DNA from: JACRPI01 sp964385055
GTDB lineage: Archaea > Nanobdellota > Nanobdellia > Woesearchaeales > DSVV01
DNA: 31,849 nucleotides
Direction of reading: 5' to 3'
NCBI GenBank assembly: GCA_964385055.1
Contig: CAYLMH010000015.1
Coordinates: 1 to 31,849, forward strand
Of this stretch, positions 7,821 to 15,567 are shown in pieces. The position numbers and the translations under genes were made by a program. The stretch's first letter is position 1; each line of letters begins with the position of its first letter. The notes beneath the pieces were generated by a model, which saw only the letters and a list, made by a program, of their open reading frames with translations, searched no databases and had not been told where the DNA came from.

Positions 7821-8129
7821 ATGGTCACTATTTTTCAGGATAAGGTTTACACCATTCTTAAGAAAGTTCCTCGAGGAAAAGTAACGACATATAAAGAGAT
7901 TGGAAAGGCACTTGGGAAAGATGGAAATGTCTATCGCGCAATAGGACAAGCGTTGAATAAGAATCCTTTTGCTCCTGCTGTTCCTTGTCATCGTGTTGTT
8001 TGTTCTGATGGATCTCTGGGTGGATTTGCGCATGGTGGTCGTGCGAAAATTGCACTGTTGAAGAAAGAAGGTGTTGCTATTGTTGCAGGGAAAATTGTTG
8101 ATTTTGAGAAAAAGGTGTGGAGGTTTTGA
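7821..8129 (+). CDS. ogt: O6-alkylguanine-DNA alkyltransferase (single-domain form)
   Basis: The 102-aa protein is the C-terminal DNA-binding and catalytic domain of O6-methylguanine-DNA methyltransferase, which removes alkyl groups from guanine in a suicide reaction. The active site PCHRV contains the acceptor Cys56. The upstream segment VPRGKVTTYKEIGKALG is the winged-helix part, with YRAIGQALNKNP leading to the site. Alkyltransferase-like proteins replace the cysteine with tryptophan, so this one should be active. It lacks the N-terminal domain of longer Ogt/Ada proteins. The ATG at 7821 is one base after the MgtC-like stop codon, indicating coupling. A TTG at 7800 inside the upstream gene is a weaker alternative. 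Confidence 0.92.
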   Translation: MVTIFQDKVYTILKKVPRGKVTTYKEIGKALGKDGNVYRAIGQALNKNPFAPAVPCHRVVCSDGSLGGFAHGGRAKIALLKKEGVAIVAGKIVDFEKKVWRF

Positions 8130-8136
8130 CGAAAAA

Positions 8137-8556
8137 TTATTTTATCTCCTTTCTCATATACACTTTTTTTCCGATGATGTCAAATCCATGACCGCGATAA
8201 AGTTTTTTCGCGATATCATTTTCATCTCGGACTGCAACATCGAGAAATGGGAGATTGCGTTTTTTGCATTCTGCTTCTGCGAATGCCAAGAATTTCTTTC
8301 CGACTCCTTTATTTCTGTATTCTTCCTGAATTATTAATCGCTCAACGTACAAGAATTCTTTTCTTTCTCGCTTCTTTTGCATAAGATCCATTTTTCCAAT
8401 CATTTCATTGTTATACTCTGCCACCACAATCAGATTTCCCTGCTCTTGGAAATTCCTCAATGTTCTTGGCGTGTCAAGACCCCAGTCTTCTGATTTATGG
8501 AGCTGAATGATTGTTGGATAGTCTGCTTCTTTTGCTTCGCGGAAGGTGATTTCCAT
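8137..8556 (-). CDS. GNAT-family N-acetyltransferase
   Basis: This 139-aa protein has the GNAT fold signature. It starts with ITFREAKEADYPTIIQLH, has a central strand FLYVERLIIQEEYRNKGVGKKFLAFAE containing the acetyl-CoA pyrophosphate-binding R/Q-x-x-G-x-G/A-like motif (RNKGVG), and ends with the typical AKKLYRGHGFDIIGKKVYM. It transfers an acetyl group from acetyl-CoA to an amine. The substrate could be a small molecule or a protein N-terminus and cannot be told from sequence. It converges with the alkyltransferase gene (7 bases between stops). A weak TATA-like TTTAAAAAT near 8589-8598 could drive it. Confidence 0.88.
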   Translation of the reverse strand: MEITFREAKEADYPTIIQLHKSEDWGLDTPRTLRNFQEQGNLIVVAEYNNEMIGKMDLMQKKRERKEFLYVERLIIQEEYRNKGVGKKFLAFAEAECKKRNLPFLDVAVRDENDIAKKLYRGHGFDIIGKKVYMRKEIK

Positions 8557-8631
8557 TTTGATTTTTAATTATTGTTAGCTCCGTTTTTATTTTTAAATTC
8601 CCTATATTTCCATAAAGGTTAAATTGTGAAT

Positions 8632-8675
8632 TAGGACTTAGCTGGTGCGTGTTTTTAGTGAGCTGAGCGCGTATA
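8632..8675 (+). repeat. partial copy of dispersed repeat (tail boxes only)
   Basis: The 138-base gap between the GNAT and alaX genes holds GGACTTAGCTGGTGCGTG followed by CTGAGCG. These match the TGGTGCGTG and CTGAGCGAAT boxes of the repeat copies at 26241 and 29620 (GGACTTGATGGTGCGTG). The stem part is absent, so this is a truncated relative. Confidence 0.5.
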
Positions 8676-8694
8676 CATGTTCCTGGTTGATTAT

Positions 8695-9414
8695 TTAGAC
8701 AAGCTTAAAGTAAAGTCTTCGATTACTCTTTCCTTTATTATCGCATTTGATTAATTCAATCTTTCCTATTTCTTTTGTGTTCTNNNNNNNNNNCACGTGC
8801 GTGCCGCCATCTGCTTGTGTATCAATATTTCCGATCTTCACCACGCGGATTTCATTGACCCCTTGCTTCAGCCCCATCGCAAGCTTGGAAAGCGCCGGAA
8901 TCTTTTCCGCTTCAACTCTTGGCATGAATGATACTTCTATCTCCTGATTTGTCGCAAGCAATTCATTTGCTTTATTGATATACTCTTGAATCTTTTCTCT
9001 ATCAAATGTTTCCAAACTGAAATCAATTCTTGATTGATCAAGGTTGAGTTGATTTCCTGTAATGAACGCTCCTGTTTCTTTAATGAACACTGCACTGAGA
9101 ACATGGCACGCGGTGTGCATTTTTTGCAGTTGATATCTGCGCTGCCAGTCTATTTTTCCTTGAACTATATCTCCTGGCTGAAGACCTTCATGATCTACCT
9201 GATGGCTTATTTGTCCATTGACATTTCCAACAAAAAGCACATTGAATGTTGTCAGCGTTCCTATATCATGTGGCTGTCCACCACCTGTTGGATAAAAGAC
9301 TGTTTGATCGAGAACAACGAACAGTGCTTTTCCTGTTTCGTCTTTATTGACTTCTGTTACTGTTGCTGTGCAGTCTGTCAGATAACTGTTCGTGTAGTAT
9401 AATTGTTTTGTCAT
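8695..9414 (-). CDS. alaX: AlaX-type alanyl-tRNA editing protein (contains assembly gap)
   Basis: The protein is a free-standing homologue of the alanyl-tRNA synthetase editing domain, which hydrolyses Ser- or Gly-tRNA(Ala). Visible features are TVFYPTGGGQPHDIG (about residues 38-52), the zinc-binding HTACH motif (H100, H104) and DTQADGGTHV (H206). The archaeal AlaX form often has ADGGTH where AlaRS has ACGGTH. Ten unknown bases (8784-8793) fall right after GGTHV. The frame resumes with NTKEIGKIELI on the far side, so the gene is probably intact. A TATA box (about 9437-9446) lies 25-30 nt before the ATG. Length without the gap fits the medium AlaX class. Confidence 0.9.
   Translation of the reverse strand: MTKQLYYTNSYLTDCTATVTEVNKDETGKALFVVLDQTVFYPTGGGQPHDIGTLTTFNVLFVGNVNGQISHQVDHEGLQPGDIVQGKIDWQRRYQLQKMHTACHVLSAVFIKETGAFITGNQLNLDQSRIDFSLETFDREKIQEYINKANELLATNQEIEVSFMPRVEAEKIPALSKLAMGLKQGVNEIRVVKIGNIDTQADGGTHVXXXXNTKEIGKIELIKCDNKGKSNRRLYFKLV
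8784..8793. other. assembly gap (10 N)
   Basis: A run of ten Ns interrupts alaX. This looks like a fixed-size scaffold gap. In AlaX and AlaRS proteins one residue normally separates GGTHV from the next conserved NT/ST/RT pair, but the ten-N spacing would give four. The real gap is therefore probably close to one base. Confidence 0.9.
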
Positions 9415-9447
9415 GGGCAGATGGATTTTATGAAGATATATAAAATT

Positions 9448-10857
9448 TTACTTGAATGGATGCTCTCCGCCAATGCAATAGGTGCAGAGAGCATTTCTTT
9501 GGAGTCCTGCTTTCTCAAATGCACGGAGCATACCATCCACAGAAAGATAGACTACTCGCAATCCTGCCGCAGTACTAATCTCTTCACTGCTTCTTCCTCG
9601 TGCAATAAAACTATCGTTTGGCGGCATGTCTACCCCAAACTCACATCCTCGTGGAACACCATCTGCACCAACAATTCCAATAGGTGGCGTGTAACTCAGA
9701 AGAACTGCTTCTGCAACACCTGCTTCTTCATACAAAAGTCTTTTTGCCTTGCCTACATTGTTTCCGCGAATAATACTGTCATCAATGAGAATCACGCGTT
9801 TCCCTCGTAATAGATTACGTACTTCTGGGATGAGATACAAATTTCCATTTATTGAATCCGCACGATCTCCTGTTGTTGACCCTTGAAATGCACGTTCATT
9901 TCGCATTTTGTAAAACGCAGGTAAAAAAGGAATACCTGTCGCCTCTGCATATCTTTCTGCCGCTGCTTCCGGACACCGCGGCAGAAATGTTACATAATCA
10001 AATCCACCTGGATTAAATTCAACTGCAAGTTCTTCTCCCAACGATTGACGTAATCTTGTGACATGGACACCATTGAGATTAGACGCATGATTTGCAACAT
10101 ACCCCCACTCAAAAAAACATGCGCGACGAACTGCATCTTGATGAACATGCTCTTTTGTCGGCGTGCCATGTGGACCTAGAAAGTATAATGCACCAGGCGT
10201 AAGATCTTCTACAAAAGAAGCATTTCTTCCGATTAATGCACAGTCTTCTGAAGCAATTCCATACTTCCCATCTTTTTTCCATAGTATTCCTGGTTTGATT
10301 CCTGTTCTATCACGCATAACTATAACATCTCTTTGGCGTCGATCTGCAATTGCTACTGTATATGCACCTGGTATTTTTCGCATGAGTTCACGCGCGCCTT
10401 TTTCACGATAAAAATGTAATAAGCGTTCTGTATCACACTCTGTCGCAAAAACTTTTTGTTCTAAATCAGAAAAAAAAGAAGCATCTACTTGACCATTATG
10501 CACGCCAACTATATCTGGATTTTCAATAATGATGTGTGTCCTACAATTCAATATTTTTCCTCCAATAACATGAGGATGCGCATCTTGCAGTATTTTTTCT
10601 TTTCTTCCACTCGTCGCATATCGAACATGACCTAAAAAGGTATGCGCTGAATCTGCAAGAATTCTATAAAGATCTGTGATATCAAAATCACGCATTCTTC
10701 CTTCCCATTTAACGACATTTATTTCCCTATCGCTAATTGCCGCAATCCCCGCTGCTTCTCTTCCCCTATGCTGAAGTCCACGAAGCATTTCATAGGTATC
10801 TTCAAGTGTATGGGCAACAACTACTCCACAATTATGTTTCACATCGTCCATTGTCAT
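9448..10857 (-). CDS. purF: PurF-like amidophosphoribosyltransferase
   Basis: The protein pairs an N-terminal Ntn-type glutaminase with a C-terminal phosphoribosyltransferase domain. PurF makes phosphoribosylamine from PRPP and glutamine, the first step of purine synthesis. The glutaminase half shows HNCGVVVAH with the nucleophile Cys about ten residues in, implying propeptide removal, then RGLQHRGREAAGI, GHVRYATSG and VHNGQVD. The PRPP loop VILIDDSIIRGNN is intact. Differences from standard PurF include VANHAS where FARPDS is usual and a C-terminal CTYC that could be part of an Fe-S site. No other purine gene is in the window. The start could be ATG 10857, GTG 10860 or ATG 10851. Confidence 0.85.
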   Translation of the reverse strand: MTMDDVKHNCGVVVAHTLEDTYEMLRGLQHRGREAAGIAAISDREINVVKWEGRMRDFDITDLYRILADSAHTFLGHVRYATSGRKEKILQDAHPHVIGGKILNCRTHIIIENPDIVGVHNGQVDASFFSDLEQKVFATECDTERLLHFYREKGARELMRKIPGAYTVAIADRRQRDVIVMRDRTGIKPGILWKKDGKYGIASEDCALIGRNASFVEDLTPGALYFLGPHGTPTKEHVHQDAVRRACFFEWGYVANHASNLNGVHVTRLRQSLGEELAVEFNPGGFDYVTFLPRCPEAAAERYAEATGIPFLPAFYKMRNERAFQGSTTGDRADSINGNLYLIPEVRNLLRGKRVILIDDSIIRGNNVGKAKRLLYEEAGVAEAVLLSYTPPIGIVGADGVPRGCEFGVDMPPNDSFIARGRSSEEISTAAGLRVVYLSVDGMLRAFEKAGLQRNALCTYCIGGEHPFK

Positions 10858-10906
10858 CACTCATTACTTTTCTCTATTCTTTCTTTTTTCTGTAATTATA
10901 TTTTAA

Positions 10907-11497
10907 TTAAATCTCAAATCCATTTTCCTGCAACACAGGAATTATTTTTTCCATCGGAATCGCATGGAACATACCATGACTTCCTTCTACTCGGCCGCAA
11001 TGGCGAAGATAGAAGGAACTGCCAATGTCAAAACCTCCTGAACACTTGAATGTTTTATTATTCGGATCTGCAAGATATTTTTCTATTGCTTCATCACTAA
11101 TAGGCAGATAATCAAAATGCAATTCATCATAGCCACTCCAGCTCTGCCCTGTTCTCGCGTTTATGACACACCACCCACTGATTTGCGTATCTCTGCCATT
11201 TGACGCTGCTTTAATCATCGTAAACGCTTCTTCTTTTGTTTTTGGTTTGCCATAAGATACTCCCTGTCTCAGATTTTGAGAGTCAGAACCGATAATCAGG
11301 ACATCCTGTCCTTTGTATTTTTGGATGAGCGCATTTGCTTTTGCTTCAGAAAGTTTCACCACTCGTTCTTTTGGGTCTTGATAGATCGCTTCTAACGCTT
11401 CCTCGTCCACTTCAGGAGGGTCTTTTGTGTATTCCAAATTGAGTTTATCAAATAACATCGTTCGAATCCAAGAATTGCTTGCAAGGACGAGTTTCAT
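10907..11497 (-). CDS. Maf-like nucleotide pyrophosphatase
   Basis: The 197-aa protein matches the Maf/YhdE fold: MKLVLASNSWIR at the N-terminus, PPEVDEEAL, LSEAKANAL (the SxxKA region) and LIIGSDSQ in place of the usual GADT, followed by YGKPKTKEEAF. Maf proteins hydrolyse modified or canonical nucleoside triphosphates to monophosphates. The SPRR pattern at the N-terminus and the GADT motif are both altered here, so the substrate may differ. The frame is open up to 11575, but a TATA box (about 11518-11526) lies 21-29 nt before the ATG at 11497, which begins exactly at the conserved MKLVLAS. The gene end lies about 47 bases from the purF start. Confidence 0.8.
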   Translation of the reverse strand: MKLVLASNSWIRTMLFDKLNLEYTKDPPEVDEEALEAIYQDPKERVVKLSEAKANALIQKYKGQDVLIIGSDSQNLRQGVSYGKPKTKEEAFTMIKAASNGRDTQISGWCVINARTGQSWSGYDELHFDYLPISDEAIEKYLADPNNKTFKCSGGFDIGSSFYLRHCGRVEGSHGMFHAIPMEKIIPVLQENGFEI

Positions 11498-11534
11498 GAA
11501 AAGTGAAGAAATTTGAGTTTTATAAAGATGATTG

Positions 11535-12395
11535 TCAAGGCATACGAATAATACGATAGAAATTTTCGAAAACATCCACGTCTGTCACCACCTGATAGAA
11601 ATGCGCGCCTGCTTTGTTACAAAGATCATGCACCTGTTCTGTATGCTCATTGAGCTTTCCTTGGTAGGTTTGTCTGAGCCGTTTACTGATGTATGTTCGC
11701 AGCACTGTGTTTGATTCTGCGTCATGCAAATTGACATCTCCTTCAATTTTTAGTTCTACTTCATCCCTGTCCAATACTTGGATGATTTTGATTTCATTTT
11801 TAGCGCCCAATCGTAATAATCCCTTGCGAATTTCTTCTGCATTAATCAAAAAATCGCTGATCACTATAACAACGGATTTTGAATGAATTAACTCTTTATA
11901 TCGTCGCATACTATACTCAAAGCGTGATTCTCCTTTGACTTGAGATTTTTTTAAACTCTCGACAATTGACGCGATCTGTGACATTCCTTTACTCGGACGC
12001 AAAAAAGTAAGGTCTTCTGCAAAAGTCGAGAAGACAAATTTATCATTATGTCTCTGGGTGAGATACGCAAACGCCAATCCTAACATTGCGCCGTATTCAA
12101 ACTTCGTTGTTTTGTTTCCAAAATCCATACTTGTACTTCTGTCAAGAATAATATGCGTTGTTAATGATCGATCTTCTTCAAACAGCTTGATATAATCCTT
12201 GTCTGTTCTCGCATACAATCTCCAATCTAAGAATCTGAGATCATCTCCTTTTGTATACTGGCGGTAATCAGTGATCGTTAATCCTCTTCCTTTTGCTATG
12301 GAAGGTCTTGTTCCTGCCATTGTCGAGGTGATTCGCTTCTTGACGAGAAGGCTTAAGCGGTTCAATTGGGGAAGAAATGATACATCAATTGCCAT
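11535..12395 (-). CDS. DUF58 domain protein (von Willebrand A-like)
   Basis: The 286-aa protein is a DUF58 family member (COG1721). The signature GRGLTITDYRQYTKGDDLRFLDWRLYART (split here as positions 37-65) is followed by a von Willebrand A-like domain with a MIDAS motif, LDRSTSM, and VVIVISDF. DUF58 proteins usually work with MoxR AAA ATPases in complex assembly or surface-protein maturation, but no moxR gene is present here. A TTG at 12407 extends the frame by four codons. I chose the ATG at 12395 because a TATA-like box near 12419-12426 lies about 26 nt upstream of it. There is no membrane segment. Confidence 0.85.
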   Translation of the reverse strand: MAIDVSFLPQLNRLSLLVKKRITSTMAGTRPSIAKGRGLTITDYRQYTKGDDLRFLDWRLYARTDKDYIKLFEEDRSLTTHIILDRSTSMDFGNKTTKFEYGAMLGLAFAYLTQRHNDKFVFSTFAEDLTFLRPSKGMSQIASIVESLKKSQVKGESRFEYSMRRYKELIHSKSVVIVISDFLINAEEIRKGLLRLGAKNEIKIIQVLDRDEVELKIEGDVNLHDAESNTVLRTYISKRLRQTYQGKLNEHTEQVHDLCNKAGAHFYQVVTDVDVFENFYRIIRMP

Positions 12396-12449
12396 AAAGA
12401 GTTTCAAGAATTAGTTCTATAAAAAGGTTCTTATTGAGCATGCTTTTTT

Positions 12450-14174
12450 CTACTTTTCCAAACATGCCTTGATAAAACCCATATACATTGGATTTGGACT
12501 TAATGGTCTGCTTGTGAATTCGGGGTGGAACTGTGACCCCATAAAGAATTTCTGCTTGGGTAATTCTAAAATTTGCATAATTGGATGGTTTGGCGCTTTG
12601 CCAGAAAACACAAGCCCATGCTTTTCTAAAATAGAAATATACTCTGGATTGACTTCATATCGATGACGGAAGCGCTCTCTTGCTGTTTCTTTTTTGCTGT
12701 ATAATTCCCACGCCTTTGTGCCTTTTTTGACTTCTACATCGCGGACTCCCAGCCGCATATTGCCGCCAAGTCCTTCAATCTTTTTTTGCTCTGGAAGAAT
12801 GTCAATGACCTGATGTGCTGTATTTGGCGCAACTTCTGTTGTATGCGCATCTTTTAAGCCACATACATTTCTTGCAAACTCAATCACTGCCATTTGAAAA
12901 CCATAACACAATCCAAGATAGGGAATATTATTTTCCCGCACCCATTTGAGACACATAATTTTTCCTTCAACGCCCCGCTTCCCAAATCCTCCTGGAACAA
13001 CAATGCCTGCAACTCCTTCCAACTCTTTTTCCACTGTTGTTTTTCCTTCTTCAATCGCTGTTGTTTCAATCCACTTGATATCTATATCCACATTATTATG
13101 CATTCCCGCATGTTGCAACGCGTGAATGACTGACGCGTACGCATCGCGAATCATCGTATACTTTCCTGTAATGCCGATCGTGATTTTCTTTGGTGTTTTT
13201 AGTTTTTCGAGCATTGTTTTCCATGCTTCTTTGTTTTTTTCCATTGCTTCTTTGCTGACGAGTTTTTCTAGTTTCAGATGTTTTACCACATACTCATCGA
13301 TTTTCGCGTCACGAAGTAATTGAGGAAGCAGGTAAATAGACTTGACATCATGCATGCTTACTACTCTTTCTATTGGGACGTTAGAGTAGATGCTTATTTT
13401 CTCTCGGACTTTTTCTGTCACAGGATGCTCTGATCTGCAGGCAATAACGTCTGGCTGAATCCCAAGCTCCATGAGCTTTTTTATTCCCAGTTGCGCTGCT
13501 TTTGATTTTTGTTCTCCAAGAATTCCTGAATTGATGATGTATGTTAAACCAACAAAACAAATGTTCTCTTTTCCTTCTTCGTAAATCATTTCCCTGATTG
13601 CTTCCATATAATGCGAATTTTCCAAATCTCCTACTGTGCCCCCTACTTCAACGAAAATAATTTCTGCATTTTTCGTTACTGCAAGTGTTCTTAATCTGCG
13701 TTTTATTTCCGCAGTCACATGCGGGATAATTTGAACATCTCTTCCCAGATATTCTCCTTTTCGTTCTTTTTCAAGCACTGTAGTGTAGATTTGGCCAGTT
13801 GTCATAAAATTATCTTTGCTGAGACTCTTATTGAGAAATCGTTCATAGGTTCCCAAATCCATGTCTGTTTCTGTGCCATCTTCCAATACAAAGACTTCGC
13901 CATGACGGAATGGATTTAGTGTTCCTGAATCGAGATTCAAATAACCTTCCATTTTTATTGGCTCTATTCTGAATCCTTTATCCTGCATTAATTTTGCAAG
14001 ACTACTCGAGAAAATTCCTTTTCCTAACCCAGACATGACTGTTCCAAAGACAAAAACATATTTTGTTTTTCCTTTCTCATATCCTTTGACAATGGGTGTG
14101 TAGAATTCGTGTTCGTCAGAGACTGCTGCAACTTCCTGAAGGAGTTCTTCTGTGGATTTTTGGTGTTGCTGCAT
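12450..14174 (-). CDS. pyrG: CTP synthase, divergent form
   Basis: The 574-aa protein has both CTP synthase domains: an ATP-dependent synthetase (about residues 38-300) and a class I glutamine amidotransferase (about 330-574), which together convert UTP to CTP. The P-loop SGLGKG (48-53), HGEVFVLEDGTETD, VEVGGTVGD (E176), CRSEHPV, the nucleophile C423 in LGLCYGFQ, and H550/E552 in SQFHPEF are present. Several normally strict motifs differ: KMEGYLNLDSGTL replaces the usual KxDPYxNxDxGTM, and KSKAAQ replaces KTKPTQ in the pyrimidine-nucleotide site. A 37-residue N-terminal extension precedes the domain. A TATA box (14196-14204) lies 26 nt before the ATG. Confidence 0.92.
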   Translation of the reverse strand: MQQHQKSTEELLQEVAAVSDEHEFYTPIVKGYEKGKTKYVFVFGTVMSGLGKGIFSSSLAKLMQDKGFRIEPIKMEGYLNLDSGTLNPFRHGEVFVLEDGTETDMDLGTYERFLNKSLSKDNFMTTGQIYTTVLEKERKGEYLGRDVQIIPHVTAEIKRRLRTLAVTKNAEIIFVEVGGTVGDLENSHYMEAIREMIYEEGKENICFVGLTYIINSGILGEQKSKAAQLGIKKLMELGIQPDVIACRSEHPVTEKVREKISIYSNVPIERVVSMHDVKSIYLLPQLLRDAKIDEYVVKHLKLEKLVSKEAMEKNKEAWKTMLEKLKTPKKITIGITGKYTMIRDAYASVIHALQHAGMHNNVDIDIKWIETTAIEEGKTTVEKELEGVAGIVVPGGFGKRGVEGKIMCLKWVRENNIPYLGLCYGFQMAVIEFARNVCGLKDAHTTEVAPNTAHQVIDILPEQKKIEGLGGNMRLGVRDVEVKKGTKAWELYSKKETARERFRHRYEVNPEYISILEKHGLVFSGKAPNHPIMQILELPKQKFFMGSQFHPEFTSRPLSPNPMYMGFIKACLEK

Positions 14175-14246
14175 TATGGAGGTATTGAAGAAGGAGTATA
14201 AAAAGTTTGTTGTAGGATTTATTCTTGGGCAAAAGGGAACAGATGT

Positions 14247-14864
14247 TTATTGTGCAAAATAATACACAATTCCTTCCAATACTTTCGCGCCGTCAAAAAA
14301 TCCTAACGGAATCATGTTGAAGATGAATAAAAACCCATTGATGTAGCGTGTTGCCGCAAGAATCTGCATTGTTCTTGTTGATATTGCGATTGGTTTAAAT
14401 TTCAGAATAAACCAGCAGGTGAACCATAAAACAAAATTCAGAAATGGACCTGCGAACGCGATTGTTGCAGACTGAATTGGTGTTGCTGCCCCACTAAAAC
14501 TTACATACCCTGGCACGAAGAAAATAAAGCCAGTGTTTAATAATTTCATGATGACTCCAAAACTCAGCCAGAAATATGCTGCGTGAAACGTTGCTTGAAG
14601 TCCATATGAGATCGCGACTAATTTGTGCGCAAGTTCGTGAAAAATAACCGCTGGCGCTGTGATGAGACAAGCAAGCCAAAGAGTACTCCAGTTGAAGCTG
14701 CTGACTTTTTTTCCTAACGCATGTTGATAATACGCCACTGGATCTTCGACGTAGGATTTGACTGTGTGACGGATGGTTTGGAGTCCAAAGCTATCCATGA
14801 AAATAAATCCTACTCCTATGGTCATCATGATGACATCAAAGAGTTCTTTCAACGTGAAAAGCAT
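14247..14864 (-). CDS. M50 (site-2 protease-like) membrane metalloprotease
   Basis: This 205-aa protein has about five or six hydrophobic segments. The zinc-binding HELAH motif lies in one of them (H76, E77, H80), and the third-ligand motif is NMIPLGFFDG (N183 to D191-G192). This is the SpoIVFB/S2P group (COG1994), which cuts substrates inside the membrane. FAGPFLNF (about 137-144) is another typical element. No PDZ or CBS domain is present. A TATA-like ACTATAAATA (about 14887-14896) sits just upstream of the ATG, consistent with a leaderless mRNA. The substrate is unknown, and neighbours give no hint beyond general envelope functions elsewhere in the window. Confidence 0.88.
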   Translation of the reverse strand: MLFTLKELFDVIMMTIGVGFIFMDSFGLQTIRHTVKSYVEDPVAYYQHALGKKVSSFNWSTLWLACLITAPAVIFHELAHKLVAISYGLQATFHAAYFWLSFGVIMKLLNTGFIFFVPGYVSFSGAATPIQSATIAFAGPFLNFVLWFTCWFILKFKPIAISTRTMQILAATRYINGFLFIFNMIPLGFFDGAKVLEGIVYYFAQ

Positions 14865-14899
14865 AGAATACTGTTTTGGAAGGAGGTATTTATAGTTTG

Positions 14900-15133
14900 T
14901 TACCTTGGCTTATATGTTTCTGCAAAGGTTAATTGGTATTGTGTCGTAAGAAGTTCTGCTAACACATCAACAACTGCTTCTGAATCTGCTGTTTGTGTTC
15001 TAATATATGCTGCGCTATACTCCGCAAGACCTTCGACTGTTCTTACACCAAGCTTTGTGACAAGTCGCATTGTTCGCAATCCAATGTCGTCGTCTTCGAT
15101 CTGTCTTACCAGTTGAAATATAGGTGTTGTCAT
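14900..15133 (-). CDS. 77-aa protein of unknown function
   Basis: I do not recognise this protein. It is mostly helical by composition (QLVRQIEDDDIGLRTMRLV, then DVLAELLTTQYQL) and soluble, with no cysteine and no signal peptide. The evidence that it is a gene is its promoter: a TATA box TTATATAA (15157-15164) lies 24-31 nt before the ATG, as for many genes here. The stop codon is 36 bases upstream of the protease ATG. It diverges from the small gene at 15274. Confidence 0.6.
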   Translation of the reverse strand: MTTPIFQLVRQIEDDDIGLRTMRLVTKLGVRTVEGLAEYSAAYIRTQTADSEAVVDVLAELLTTQYQLTFAETYKPR

Positions 15134-15273
15134 ATCCTAAAGAAAGCAGGGTTGTTTTATATAAGTTACTGCGAAAATGAAGGGTTTCTAGCCCATAAAA
15201 CATATAAATCAAACTGCGTTTTTCCCTTTCATAAGAAATCACATTCTTCTGTGCTCTTTCTTATGGAGATACA

Positions 15274-15558
15274 ATGGTACAGAAACATTACGAACGATCT
15301 GGAGCAACATTAGAAGCTGCGTTGAGCTGTTTTAGAGGAGAACGACCAATAGAGCGTTTTGACGCACCGAGATTCCAAGTAGAAATCTTTAGAACAGGCA
15401 AAGATGGCGAGCGTGTTGCTGACGTTACGAGTGGAAGACCTTATGATCATGTTTTAGCGATTGCACAGAATATCGCAAACTCAAACACACAAGGAGCATA
15501 TACTCCTGGTGTTCCGGGATATCGCACGATGGTCACTGTTAGTGGCTATTATCAGTAG
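15274..15558 (+). CDS. 94-aa protein of unknown function, operon with FKBP
   Basis: The family is not recognised. The protein is soluble and contains RFQVEIFRTGKDGERVADV, YDHVLAIAQNIANSN and GVPGYRTMVTVSGYY near its end, an alternating pattern that suggests a small alpha/beta fold. A TATA-like CATATAAAT at 15201-15209 would give a short leader, and GGAG (15265-15268) lies six bases before the ATG. The stop codon is contained in the Shine-Dalgarno region of the FKBP gene, so the two are cotranscribed and probably translationally coupled. A link with protein folding is possible by context only. Confidence 0.65.
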   Translation: MVQKHYERSGATLEAALSCFRGERPIERFDAPRFQVEIFRTGKDGERVADVTSGRPYDHVLAIAQNIANSNTQGAYTPGVPGYRTMVTVSGYYQ

Positions 15559-15567
15559 GAGGAAAAA

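Noticed and set aside
11455..11475. GTTCGAATCC, which resembles a tRNA T-loop
   Set aside because: It lies inside the Maf-like coding region, and no cloverleaf with acceptor stem or anticodon arm can be drawn around it.
11498..11575. Upstream extension of the Maf-like frame
   Set aside because: It overlaps the DUF58 gene end and contains the TATA box for the Maf-like gene. Family similarity begins at the ATG at 11497.
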